Below, piece after piece: positions 10,540 to 21,576 of a stretch of DNA of 64,000 nt. The stretch lies in the NCBI GenBank assembly GCA_039545355.1, contig BCJJ01000025.1, positions 244,510 through 308,509 of the forward strand. Direction: 5' to 3'. The stretch comes from Trichosporon coremiiforme (taxonomy: Eukaryota > Basidiomycota > Tremellomycetes > Trichosporonales > Trichosporonaceae). The translations under genes and the position numbers were made by a program. Below the pieces are notes generated by a model, which was given only the letters and a program-made list of their open reading frames with translations, was not told the origin of the DNA and did no database searches. Within the stretch, counting starts at the first letter, position 1. Each line of letters opens with the position of its first letter.

Positions 10540-11486
10540 GTCGCTATCGTTTTATTTATTGTTGCTGTGTCAGCCGTCGGCGGCGACACAGGTTTTGGGC
10601 GTTGTCTAAGCGGTCGGGTCTAGAATCTATCGGGCGATCGGGGTGAGGTCGATCGCCTTTTGGTGATTATAAGGATGTGTTGGGCGCACCAAGGCGCAGA
10701 ATAGAGAGGCAAGCAGAGTTGAACTGCTGTCAACACGGGTTGTTGAAACTTTGGGGGGTTGGAAGATTTGGACACTGATAAGACGCCGATTCTCGTGCGC
10801 TGAGAGGCCCGTCCGCTCAAAATTCTATGTCATCGAGTCCGGCCGCAGCCAAGGCTCATAACGACCGTCATTCAATCGAGACCCTTATCAGCTGCACGTG
10901 GGATCCTCGCGGGACGTTGCCTGCTGTACTCCACGTCATTGATTCGCTGAAACGTGGCACACGTGGCTGATTTGGGGGCATTTCGCCGGAGCCGAGCCGG
11001 CATTACGTGTACTGAGCACGCCATCAAGCCACTGCGTTGCATGTTGGCGAGGACGACCGAGATGGGCCCGATCAGTCCCATCAATCGTCGGATCAGGCGT
11101 CCCTTTGGCAAATCGGTCTCTTAGCCTGTTTCTTGGCCTCTGCTGCGGTCCCTTAGCTTCTGCTGTGCTGCTTATCCATCAAGCAGAGTGCGCCGTGCTC
11201 AGCGTGATTCATGCGCGAATCCGTACCTGTGTCCATGATCACCTCATGTCACGCGCGTACGCGATATGAGCAACCTTATTCTCTAACGCTAAACCAAGCA
11301 CGGCATGACAGATCACACATACAGCATCCATCCTCGGCCTAGTGTTAACTTGTGATATCCCTTCCGCTTTCTGCCAGCGCAGAGGTGGTCCAGGAAACAA
11401 TATATAAGCCCCATCTCTCTTCCGCTTACATTTCAACATCATCCACAACCTCTCCCACCCGCACAAACACATCTAAAGCATCCACA
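10540..11486. other. Shared upstream region of the zinc-finger gene and the peroxiredoxin gene
   Basis: Non-coding stretch between divergently transcribed genes. It contains two CACGTG words (10895-10900 and 10960-10965) and, near the right end, the TATA element of the peroxiredoxin gene. No protein-like frame is present. Confidence 0.55.
11401..11408 (+). promoter_or_regulatory. TATA box of the peroxiredoxin gene
   Basis: TATATAAG lies 79 nt before the start codon at 11487, followed by a pyrimidine/CA-rich leader. This spacing is typical of strongly expressed fungal genes with a short 5' UTR. Confidence 0.6.
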
Positions 11487-12217
11487 ATGGCTCTCCGTCT
11501 TGGTGACACCGCCCCCGACTTCGAAGTACGTTGATGGTATGCCCGACGGCGACTCCCACTTCGCCAGCCACGTATGAGACATCCACTGACAACCCTCAGG
11601 CTCAGACCAACAAGGGTCCCATCAGGTTCCACGACTACATCAAGGACTCATGGGCCATCTTCTTCTCGCACCCCGCCGACTACACCCCCGTGTGCACCAC
11701 TGAGCTCGGCTCGCTTGCTGGAGAGAACTCCGACTTCGATGCCCTTGGCGTGAAGCTCGTTGGTCTCTCCGCCGACGACGTTGAGTCGCACCAGGGCTGG
11801 ATCAAGGACATCCAGCAGTTCAGCGGCAACCAGGTCGACTTCCCCATCGTTGCGGACGCCGATCGCAAGGTCTCGACCCTGTATGGCATGCTGGACCAGC
11901 AGGACGCCACCAACGTCGACAACAAGGGCATCCCCTTCACCGTCCGCTCCGTCTTCATCATCGACCCGCAACAGAAGATCCGTCTTACACTCACGTACCC
12001 TGCTTCGACGGGTCGAAACTGGGAGGAGGTCAAGCGCGTCGTAAAATCGTTGCAGCTCGGTGACAAGAAGAAGATTACGACCCCAGCGGGCTGGGTGCCT
12101 GGAGACAAGGTTATCGTCCACCCTTCAGTTCAAGGTGAGCAGGTTAAGGAGCTTTTCGGTGACAACGTCGAGACTGTGTTCCCCTACCTGCGCTTCACCA
12201 AGGTCGAGAGCTCCTAA
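11487..12217 (+). CDS. 1-Cys peroxiredoxin (Prx6 type, 218 aa)
   Basis: Thiol peroxidase that reduces hydrogen peroxide and organic hydroperoxides. Exon 1 is 11487-11525 (MALRLGDTAPDFE) and exon 2 is 11600-12217, separated by a 74-nt GT..AG intron. The peroxidatic site is HPADYTPVCTTELG near residue 45. Apart from this Cys I see no other cysteine in the predicted protein, so it is a 1-Cys enzyme that needs an external reductant. The C-terminal arm (TTPAGWVPGDKVIVHP) is the extended type found in the Prx6 class. Length fits the family. There is no targeting peptide, so cytosolic location is expected. The TATA box and short leader suggest abundant expression. Confidence 0.95.
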
Positions 12218-12754
12218 GCAGGCCATAAATGTTGTATATATAACTAGTTGAACTGTAGAACCAGCGTCCAGGTAGCGCACGTTGGACGTCTTGAACGACC
12301 GAACGTCTTATCACGATGGATTCTCTAATGCAGAAACCTTAACGCTATCTCTGCCACTGCAACAGCCGCGTGAGCCGCGCGTAGCCGCGTTACTGGCTCG
12401 GCGTCATCTGCGCTTTGTTCGGCGAGTTGGCAGCCTGGGAGAGACCCAGGACCTGGTACGGGACGATGTTGACGGCATGATGCAACTCAGGCACGCCACT
12501 GCTTGTGCGTACGGCAAGTCCACAGCAATCGCGCACTGACGTCGTGGTTGTCGCCACGTGGCTTTGCTCCCGCTTCTCTACCGGTCCACTAGCACCATCG
12601 CCGCCAGCGCGTACGGTCGTTTACCTCCGCGATGGGCGGCGGCGCCTGCGCACTGGCTGTGTTCAGCCGCGGAGCCATGTCCAAATATGTTTTCCGAGAT
12701 GGAGGCCGAACTCACGACTCCTCCAACTCTTACACCACATCCACCTCGCCCGCA
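12218..12754. other. Intergenic region, peroxiredoxin to RNA-binding protein gene
   Basis: Holds the 3' UTR of the peroxiredoxin gene and the promoter/leader of the next gene. No convincing coding frame, repeat or RNA gene is visible. Confidence 0.55.
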
Positions 12755-14813
12755 ATGTCCTTCAACGAAGCGTGCGAGTCCCCAGACTTCAAAAAGTGGC
12801 TCGTCGTCACTCTCGAACCTCTGTGAGTGTTGCTCTTCTCGTCCTTGCGACATCCTTTCCACCGAGGAAGGCGCCTCCTGGACCGCGAGACTGGCTCGGC
12901 CGCGTCTCTCGTGACAAAGCATTCGCTGGTCTGTCTGGAGCTGCCTACTGCGCGATAATCCCACACTAAAGCCGGGGTTTGTCTCGTTCGTAGCTGACAA
13001 CACAGGTGTGACGCCGATCCCGATGTGCTTGCTGATTACATCATCGCGCTGCTGAAGCATGACAGCAACCAGGATGAGGCGAGCTGGAAGACGTACATGA
13101 AGACGGAGCTCGAGGAGTTCCTCGGCGATCAGACTGAGCCGTTCGTGAATGCCTGCTTCGATGTCATCCAGACGAAAGCCTACCTTCCTGGGGCCGCCCC
13201 CGCCGCGGCTGCAGAGGTCCCGATGGCGACTGAGCCCCAGCCGGGCCCTTCAAGAGATACGGAGATGGCGGACGTGTCGAACGGCCTCCCTCAACCGCCC
13301 CAGCAGCAGCAGCGCCGTCCGCGGTGCCGCGACTACCACGGTGCGTTAAGTGTTCACATACCACTGCTAACACTCAGAGAAGGGATACTGCATGCGCGGT
13401 GCGGCGTGCCAATACGAGCACAGCGACGACGTGATTATCCCGACGCCGGAGATGATGTTCGCGCAGATGGCGCCGATGATGGGCATGCAGCCTGGACAGT
13501 TCGGTGGACGTGGCGGTCGTGGCGGACGCGGCGGACGTGGACGCGGTCGCGGAGGGATGGGCATGCCCTTCTTCCCCGGCGGTCCGGGAATGCACGCCGC
13601 GATGCCTCCGCCTGATTTCATGGGCACGAGCCGCCCGCCGTCTGACCGGAACGGCACGACGCTGCTCATCTCCGACATCCCGCCGCAGCACCTTACGATG
13701 GGCGCTCTGACAGAGTACTTCGGGCAGTTCGGTGACGTGACCAATGTCGCTATCGAGGGCAAGAGCAAGCGCGCGCTCGTCTCGTTCGCGACGAACCGCG
13801 AAGCGTACCAGGCGTGGAAGAGCGACGAGGCCGTCTTCGGCAATAGACACGTGAAGGTGCTGTGGCACCGCCCGCGGGCGGGTCACGGCGAGGCTGGCCA
13901 GAAGATGCTGGAGCAGAGCGCGAAGCTGATCGAGAACATGAAGAAGCTCGAGCAGGGCGGCGCGAACCCGCAGGGCGACGTTGTCGCGAAGCTCGAAGGC
14001 CCCGAGAGCCGTCTGCGGAAGACGCTCGTCGAGCTTGAGGCGAAGGAGAGGCGAGGCAAGCGCGAGACGTTGATCGCGGAGCAGAAGGTGCTGTTCGCGC
14101 GCGCGGCAAGCTCCAGCCAGGAGGACAAAGTCGCGATTCTGGGCCGGATCAAGGAGATCGCAAAGGAGATGGAGGAGCTCGCGAAGCCGAGCCCGCCGCC
14201 CGAGCCAACGCCGAAGGACAAGCTCGACGCCGAGCTCGCCGAGCATGGCATGGAGACGGGTCCGTCGGACCAGGACGAGCTGCTGCGCCTGAACGCACAG
14301 CTGAGCGCGCTCCGCGAGAAAGCGAGCACGATGGGTATCCCCGCGACGCGGTACAGCCCCTACGGCCGGGGCTCGCCTCGTGGCCGTGCCCGTGGACGCG
14401 GTCGCGGACGCGGCGGCTACGCCCGTCCGATGCGCCTCGACAACCGTTCCAGCACCGTAAAGATTGCGGGAGAGGCGCTCGGCTCGGAACAGGGCCAACT
14501 GGCCATCAAGGAGTGGTATGAGAGCACGGGCGGAAGCCTGGCGCCGACAGACGACGGCGTGCTCGTCACGTATCCCTCGCGCGAGATGGCTGAAAAGGTG
14601 AGTCAAGCTGGGAGGTTTAGGGAAATATGAAGCTGACAAGACCAGGCCCTCGCACTCGGAACGAAGGACATTCCCAACCTCTCCGCTCCGATCAACGTGC
14701 AGTGGCACGCTGTGCCAAGCAACGGCCACAATGCGCACGAGGGCGACGGTGAGGTCGAGATGGGCGGCGGCGAGGACGGCGAGGTGCACGAGCAGCGTGA
14801 CCGGGACAACTAA
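12755..14813 (+). CDS. RBM26/RBM27-like RNA-binding protein with CCCH finger and RRM (596 aa)
   Basis: The proposed exons are 12755-12822, 13006-13340, 13378-14597 and 14646-14813, in phase throughout. The order of domains is that of animal RBM26/27 and fission yeast Rmn1, factors linked to nuclear RNA surveillance. There is a PWI-like helical N-terminus (FKKWLVVTLEPL, then DPDVLADYIIALLKHD and LEEFLGDQTEPFV). A single C-x8-C-x5-C-x3-H finger follows around residues 127-146 (CRDYHEKGYCMRGAACQYEH, formed across an exon junction), then an RGG patch. The RRM starts at TLLISDIPPQHLT with ALVSFATNREAYQAW as its second motif. A Lys/Glu-rich coiled region follows and then a second RGG patch. The exon-joined zinc finger strongly supports the splice sites. 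Confidence 0.9.
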
Positions 14814-15309
14814 ACCCAGTGTACATCATTCGATTTAGACTTCCACCACATAATCTTGTTGTCGCCGTGGTTTCCTCTCATTTCGGCCCTCACAACTTTC
14901 CCCGAGCAATCGAACCAGTAGATAGACACTTAGCAGTAGTTCAGCCGATCTGTACTAGTCAAGGGAAACATGTACGTTCTGTTTTGCATGATGCTGTATA
15001 GCTGCTAGCTGCGGTGGGATTGGGTGGTTGATTATCTATATGGTAATTTTAAGGATTGGTGTTGGTGCGTAGCTACAAGTGACTGTTTGTGTACGCGTGA
15101 TTAAGAGTTGCTTTATTCCTGGATTTTCCCGAAATGTGTCGTCTACTGCGCCTCCTACGCCTCCATCCTCCTCCTGTCCCATGCTCCTGCTTGAGACTCC
15201 GTCCACTGATGTTCCATCGTGCAGTTGATGCGGTCGTTCGTCGCCTCGGAATGGCGGATCGTACTGGATATGTCGATGACGGTTGCCTCGTCTCGCTTCG
15301 CCAGACGGC
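14814..15309. other. Intergenic region between convergent genes
   Basis: AT-richer spacer holding the 3' UTRs of the RNA-binding protein gene (plus) and the Gyp1-like gene (minus). Nothing else is visible. Confidence 0.6.
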
Positions 15310-17568
15310 TCACCGTCCCATCATCCCAAAGTCTTGACCCCCATTCTTCTGATTCGCGAAATGGTTGTCTGCTCCATGCCACGTATTCTTAAGCACAAAC
15401 GCCTCACTGAGGAGTAACTCGACCTCTTTGTCGCCCCACGTCTTTGTCGTATTGCTGAGACTCTGGAGGAACATGATGATCTCCTGGAAGTCCATCCTCT
15501 TCAACTCGGGGCTGAATTTCACGAGCAGAGCAGAGCACACGTACAGGTGGAAGGTGGAGAAACTGTCGGCACCCTCGGAGAGATACGTGTCCCACATTCT
15601 TATTGTGCATTTCACGGTCAGCTCGCGCATGAGCAGGCAGTTCATCCACCGGAACGCGAACTGCATGTACTGCACGCCCTGTTCCTCGAAGTGGGCGGAT
15701 AAGTCGGGGTCAATCCTCTTGATAAGGCTGCCCATGCGGGACACCAGGCGCTGAATGCCGGGCTGGTCGCGGATGTAGTGGTCCTGGATCCCGTCTAGCA
15801 GCTTTGTCAAGCACCAGAAGGAGTCCGCCTCGACGGCAGCCAACACGTCGGCCGGCAGCTCTGTCACGTCGAACAGCTCCGGATCCACGGACACATACGC
15901 CGACAGGAAGACCTCGAAGAACGGAGTCGCGAGGTCATTGATACCTTGCACGTATCCACTGGCGGGATGGCGGACAGCCCACACGTAGAGGATTCGCTCA
16001 AGCGCACGCTGGGTCGCGGGACAGGACCAGAGCGCTACACCAGGCCGCGTGCGGGGTACATCGATCTCGATCTGGTGCCACATCTGCTGGTCCAAGGCGG
16101 CGCCCTCCGTGCCGAAATACTGCTGCACGAACTGCGCGTACTCCCGCCTCTTGCGCGTGAGCGTGGCCAGACGCGGCGCCTCGGGGAGTGGGAGATAGTT
16201 CTGTTGTCAGCTCGGGCTATCTTCACGCCGTGGAGAACTGCGCCTTGCAGGTAACGAATGGCGCTTCAACCCGCGTGACAGCTCGCTCGCACTCACCAGA
16301 AGCAACTGCCACACGATGGGCCGCAGCTCGCCCGGTACGCCGCCCCATGCGAAGCTCTTGAGCGCGCCAGGATCGATGGCACCCGCGCCGTTCCCGTTCG
16401 CAGACGAACCGCGCAGGATGCGCATGCACCGCTCTCTTCGGCGCTCGGTGCGAACGGAGCGTTGGCGGGAGACGCCCGGAGACGGCAGCGGCGAGTGGCC
16501 AGAAGGCGAAGAGGGCTCCGAGAGCGATAGCGAGCCGAGGGCCCGCAGCGGGTCTGGAGTTAGCTTGCCCGTGTGGTTCGCGCAGCTGAGTACCGCTACC
16601 TGAGTGCCGCTGTCGCGGAATGACTCACCCTTCACGACGTCCTCGGCGTCTGCGCGCAGAGCCTCAGCGCCGACAGGCGTCAGCGGGTCAGCTTCGCGCG
16701 GCTCGACCATCTCCCATGCCCCGCCTGTCGAGAGGGACCCAGGGCGGACCTCGGCCGCTTCGACCTCGACCTGGAGCGGCTGGTATCCGGCCGGCGCATC
16801 GAGGGGGGTAGGGCGATAGCTGGCCGTGACCCAAGATGTCGAAATGGATCCGGACTCGGCATCGTCCTCGGCTGCCGGGCGACCCTTGATCGGTATCGGT
16901 GCAGCTGCCGTTCGCTCAGGCGATCGGTTCGTCGGCGTCGATTTGCTCTTAGGGGAGCGGGCGCCGCTTGCCGGCCCTGAGCCATTCGGGCTCGTCATGC
17001 CCGACCGCTCGGCGATACTGGCCGGTCGGGCGGAAGAGGGCCGGCTCGAGTTGGACGCGGCGCTCAGGCTCTGTGGCCTTGATGTGATGCGGCCGAAACT
17101 GGGGCCGGCCTCGTCGTCGGAGCGGTCGCTTGAGGCGTCCCACGCGTCCTCGTCCTCCCACTCTGGCTCACGGCGGGATCCGCGCCTCGTGCTCGACGGC
17201 CGCGTCCCCGAAGCCCCTGATGAGGTGCGGAAGAGCCCCGAGGGGATGCTCATCTGCCGGTGGGCGCTGTGGGGGCGCGCGGGGGGCGCGGTGGGAGCAT
17301 CGGCGGCAGTCTTGGCAGTCGAGCCGTTGGTCATGCTGTGGGTGCCGTGGGTGCCGTGGCCGTGGGCAGATGCGGGGTGGTGGGATCTGAAGGTGGTGCG
17401 CATGGTTGGGTTCGGCGGTGACGAGGAAGCGGGCGAGGGGCTGGCAGCAGGCAGACTGCAGGCTAGGCTGGTGCGCGACGGAGGCTGGTTGATCTCCGTG
17501 GAGCCTTGGTGGAGGTTGGTACGTTGGTGTAATCTACGCAGTTGCCGGCTCGGATCGATGTTCAACAT
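15310..17568 (-). CDS. GYP1: TBC-domain Rab GTPase-activating protein, Gyp1/TBC1D22-like
   Basis: Stimulates GTP hydrolysis by Rab proteins, in the Golgi for Gyp1 itself. Exon 1 is 17568-16297 and exon 2 is 16200-15310, joined at VWQLLL/NYLPLPEAPR. The N-terminal 330 or so residues are disordered. The TBC domain starts at LKSFAWGGVPGELRPIVWQL. The arginine finger is in QIEIDVPRTRP and the glutamine finger in SGYVQGINDL. The C-terminal helices (MDFQEIIMFLQSL, WGDKEVELLLSEAF) are complete and the protein stops at TGA 15310. There is an in-frame ATG at 17403 that would shorten the protein by 55 residues. A 75-nt in-frame segment at 16554-16628 also has splice signals. Without removing it the product is 720 aa. 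Confidence 0.9.
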
Positions 17569-17912
17569 TCAACTAGACTCAAGTGGTACAAGACAGTTTC
17601 GCAACGACAGCAACGGCCGAGTATTGCATCGCCGACGGAGCCTCCTCGCCTATCGAACCATTCCTCGTCGACGCCTGCGCCTGCGCCAGACGCCATCGAT
17701 TCCAGCACGCCTTCAACTGTCCCAGGCCCTATCCTCCTACGGCCCGAGCGTCATTGCCCCTCAGTCCCTTATCCTAAACCCCGCGCCAGTCGCCAGCTGT
17801 CAACTCACCCCTCCATTGTTTGTTCACTCCCTCCACCTCCTCGACTCCGGCCCTTGTCTTCTCTCTGCGGCACTCGGCGCAACCACCATGGCATGTTGAA
17901 GCTGAACACGCC
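17569..17912. other. Divergent promoter region
   Basis: Short region between the starts of the Gyp1-like gene (minus) and the Ser/Pro-rich gene (plus). It is C- and pyrimidine-rich on the plus strand near 17600-17870, typical of fungal leaders. The right end contains a 4-codon upstream ORF. Confidence 0.5.
17888..17899 (+). promoter_or_regulatory. Four-codon upstream ORF before the Ser/Pro-rich gene
   Basis: An ATG in a good context (CCACCATGG) is followed after two codons by TGA and lies 13 nt before the proposed start at 17913. If the mRNA begins upstream, most scanning ribosomes would translate this mini-ORF first. A regulatory role is inference. An in-frame non-overlapping start further upstream (17820) would bypass it. 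Confidence 0.4.
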
Positions 17913-19863
17913 ATGCAGACGTACCCCGACGAGCCGCGCACTCCCCAGGCGCAAACTCAGACACAGACACATCCGCCTAACGCCCTTCCCCCAGCCTTCG
18001 GCAACTCCGGCAATGCACCCAGTGCGCCGAGCACTCCGGTTCGCTTCGCGGCGACGACTGGCGCATTCAACCTGACCGTCTCGACAGCCGCGACCCCGCC
18101 ACCGCGCGATCTGCAGCCCCGCGCTGTCTCGCCGACTGCGGCCGTAACGCCGCCCAGCAACGGGACAGTCACGACACACAAGTTGAGGCGTCCGTCTCTC
18201 CTCTCCTTGGTTCCGAGCACAACAGAGTGCGGTGGACCAGATTCCGCTGTCTCACCGGCTCCATCGACGCACCTCAAACTGGGCTCGGCGGGAGCGCCAT
18301 CGCAGGCCACGTCTACAGGAAGCGGGTTAGCAGCACCCGTTCCCACGTTCGCGTCTTCGAACGGACCTCGCTGGGGCCTGACCGCCTTCTCTGCGCCTGC
18401 CCGCGTCGGCTCCGCTCCGCCAATACCTATTGAGGGCTTAACGACTAGCACGTCGCCGATCCCGAGTCGGAGCGAGAACGGCACATCATCCATGGTCGAG
18501 GAGAAGTGGCAACTGCGCCATTCGAGCGGCGACGGCGGGGGTCAAGGGCTTGGCCGGGCGCCGTTTCACGGCCGCCCTATTCCCGGTAGCCTGCTTGCTA
18601 CGCTCATCTCCGAGTCGTCGCCGCTCGAGCACGAGATGCGCTCCGAGGCGCGGCTGCAGCGGTTCATCTCCTCCCATCCCTCGGCCATTCCGCTGCCGCT
18701 GACACCGCGACAGCGGCGGATGTCGCGCATGACGCGGGGCCGGTTTCCAGAGTCGGTCGACGACGACGATGATGACGGCCCCGCGCCGCTGGGAGCCAGG
18801 TGGAGGGACGACAGCGACACGGACTCGGACGAGATGATGGACGAGGAGTGGCCGCCCGCTCCGAGCGGGAGCGCCGTGAATTCTGCCTTTGCGAGCATCC
18901 TGGAGATCGACCGGCCAGGGAGCAACGGTTCCTGGCCACGCAGCGACAGCGGCAAGAGCACGCCGAGCACGAATGCAGCCAGCAGCGGGCCGAAGAGCAC
19001 GCCGCAGGCGCAGCGCCTTGAGCCGGGGTGGAAGGGCAGCCGGCTCGGCCAGTCCCCTGGTGCCAGCACGCTCATCACGAGTTTTGGCAACGTCGGCTTC
19101 GCGGCGGCCAGCAGTGGTGTCAGCGGCGCGGCGAGTGGCGCCTCTGGCACAAGTGGCCGCGATACACCGCTAGGCAGCCCAACAGCGGAGAAGAGCGAAC
19201 TCGCCAGCGTCGGCAGCCCCAACGTCAACTCACCGGGCATGATGCAGTATCGCGATCCCGTCGCGCGTGCGGGCAAGCGCAAGGGTGAGTTTATTCCTGG
19301 GCGAATTCCTGGGCGAGGGAACTGACAAATCAGCGACGAACGTCGAGGACAGATTCGACCCCTACAAGCGCCCGCGTGCTTCGTCTCCGTCACCGTTCCA
19401 GTCCCTCTCGCCCAGCAAATCTACCGGCGTAGCGCCAGTGCCGATCCCGAGCTCGCCGAGCCACGCCCCCCTCGTGGCCAGCAGCCTCGCGACCAGTTCT
19501 CCTGGCTACCTCAGCTTAGGCCAGAGCAGGGTCAAACCGCCGCACCATCCCTACACGCGGCCGATGGCGAGCCGCTCGCGTGCCGCCTCCCCAGCCTTGA
19601 GTATTGGGAGCACGTCGGGCGTGCTCTCGTCGTCGCTGAATGGGAACAGGACACTCGGCGGCGCGTTCATCCCTACTGGCCCTGGCGCGAGTGCGGCAGT
19701 CAGCGCGGCGCAGAGCCTGGGCGCGGCGCCTGGTAGTCTTGGATCTCTCGGTCTGCTGAGTCTCCAGGGAGAACATGGGGACCAGCAGGAGATGCTGAGG
19801 GACGATATTGATGTCAGGAGGGATAGTGGCGCGACGGCGTCGGACGCGATGGAGGAGGACTAG
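17913..19863 (+). CDS. Ser/Pro-rich protein of unknown function, two exons (633 aa)
   Basis: Exon 1 is 17913-19284 and exon 2 is 19334-19863, with a 49-nt GT..AG intron. Most of the protein is predicted disordered. Two less biased segments stand out. One near residues 228-280 contains GSLLATLISESSPLEHEMRS followed by a helical EARLQRFISSHPS, and an acidic patch follows it. The other spans the exon junction (KRKATNVEDRFDPYKRPRAS) and looks like a short nuclear localisation or docking motif. Such a layout suits a regulatory protein. I do not recognise a named family and give no function. The start could be moved upstream in frame to 17820. Confidence 0.75.
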
Positions 19864-21576
19864 ACGAGCGCCGAGCGTCGAGCGCCAACTCCGGAGGACG
19901 ATGTGAGAGCCTGCGAGTGCTAACGTGGTTAGTCAAATCTGGCAGGCGAACCGCATCGCAGCCCCAGAGCCCCGGCTCATCGGAAGACCAACCGCTCATC
20001 TCGATCCCGGAGAGATCATGAGTTACGCGAACACGAGAGGAATTTAAGATGTCATTGTCAGAGAAGAGGGAGCACAGACACGTCCGCAAGCAAGCAAGCA
20101 AAGGGAATCACGAGTAGGAAATCACGAGTGCCCACGAGAATTAGGAAACATGTACACTACGCTTACTGTGTAAGAATAGGATGACTCGGGCGCCAGCATA
20201 TGCATCACGTTACACTAGGAGCGGCAGCGAGATGAGACTGAGACGTCTTTGACGATGTATAGCCTTCTGCAAACAACATTTGAATTGACTGTATGATTGT
20301 GCAAGGCAAAGTCGAGTGATACGAAATGCGGGACCCCAACCCAGTGTTAGTCAGAGGTAGGGTTGAGTCGGTGGGAAATGCGAAAAAGAGGGCGGGCTTG
20401 AAATAACGCGTTCAGCGGTGTGCCTAGGGCGTATGGGGGGCCTACGACGGCCGCCGTCGAATGCGAGCAAGGCATTAAGCATGTCACAGAGTAGGAATAG
20501 GAGTTATGCTTGTGCGAGGGCATTCGCACCTGCCAGAAGTGATGAGTGATGTAATGGCGGCGTAATGCTCAATGCAAGCTATTCACTCCGATCTGGAACC
20601 ACGGCAAAGTAGGCTGCAAGCTGCAGTGTGTTTGGTTTGTGTAGTGGGTGGATAAATGGGGGACTAACTCTACCCCCCCCCCGTGGGCGTGGGCGAATGG
20701 GTCTGGCCTGGCCCCATCCTGGCCCACGCTGGCTCAGGCTCGCCCACTGCTCAGGAGGGCGAGTGATTGATCGGCCAGGATACGTCCGGCCAGGAAGGGT
20801 CTGCCAGGAATAGAGTCGGACGCTGGGCCATGTCTGCCTCCAGCCTATTCGCTTGTCTTACCCTGGCCATGTATGTAGCCATCATTCATGTCGGGCCTGC
20901 GAGTACGGCTGCGATCCGTAGAACCTCCAGAACCGGGGGGGGGCGCGCGAGGGAGCATATTCTCACCCACGTCAGAGGCTGTCTGACATCGCGCTGACCT
21001 ACACAAACTTGTCAACGCAACATCTCCCTCGACAAGCGGCCAGCGGGCAAGAACAAGAACAAGAACAAGACAGCGTACGACACCAGACTGCGACCCGACA
21101 AATCCCCTCCAAACCTTGTCCCGCGCTACCCGGCCCTGAACCCCCTCCCTGCTTCCAGTCGGTCCACCAGCGCAGTTGCACGGCCACTACACTATCCCGC
21201 CCTTCCTGCCCTTCCTGCCCTTCCTCGCCTTCCGTCAACCCGGGCTAGCTTCGCCAAAACAGCGGCAGCAGTCTCAACGATTCCAGAGCAAGCAAGACGC
21301 CAAGACGGCCCCTACGGTCTCAGCGTCCCGCGACCCCTGCTCCTGCTCCTGCTCCAACAACGAGGATCCGGGCAAGTGCACACTGAGACGCGACTTGGTC
21401 TGGACAACTCTACGACTTGACTTTGCTTTGATCACTTGACACTTGACCGATCGAGCCTCGCCACTCTCGACACCGTCACAGACGCAGCGAGGAGGCGCAC
21501 CGTTGCCGACAGACACGACAAACGCGACTCGCCGCTTCTTTCGACTCCATCACCACCACCACCACCACCGACAGAC
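19864..21576. other. Intergenic region with C tract and pyrimidine-rich leader
   Basis: No protein-like frame. A C10 tract lies near 20683. From about 21000 to 21576 the sequence is rich in CCT/CAA words, with an AAGAAC triplication near 21051-21070 and a (CCTTCCTGC)n-like run near 21200. This is probably the promoter and a long pyrimidine-rich 5' UTR of the glycosyltransferase gene. Confidence 0.5.

Noticed and set aside
13374..14789. Minus-strand open frame of 471 codons opposite the RBM26/27-like gene
   Set aside because: The plus strand carries a clear CCCH finger and RRM; the minus frame is Arg/Leu/Ala-rich filler.
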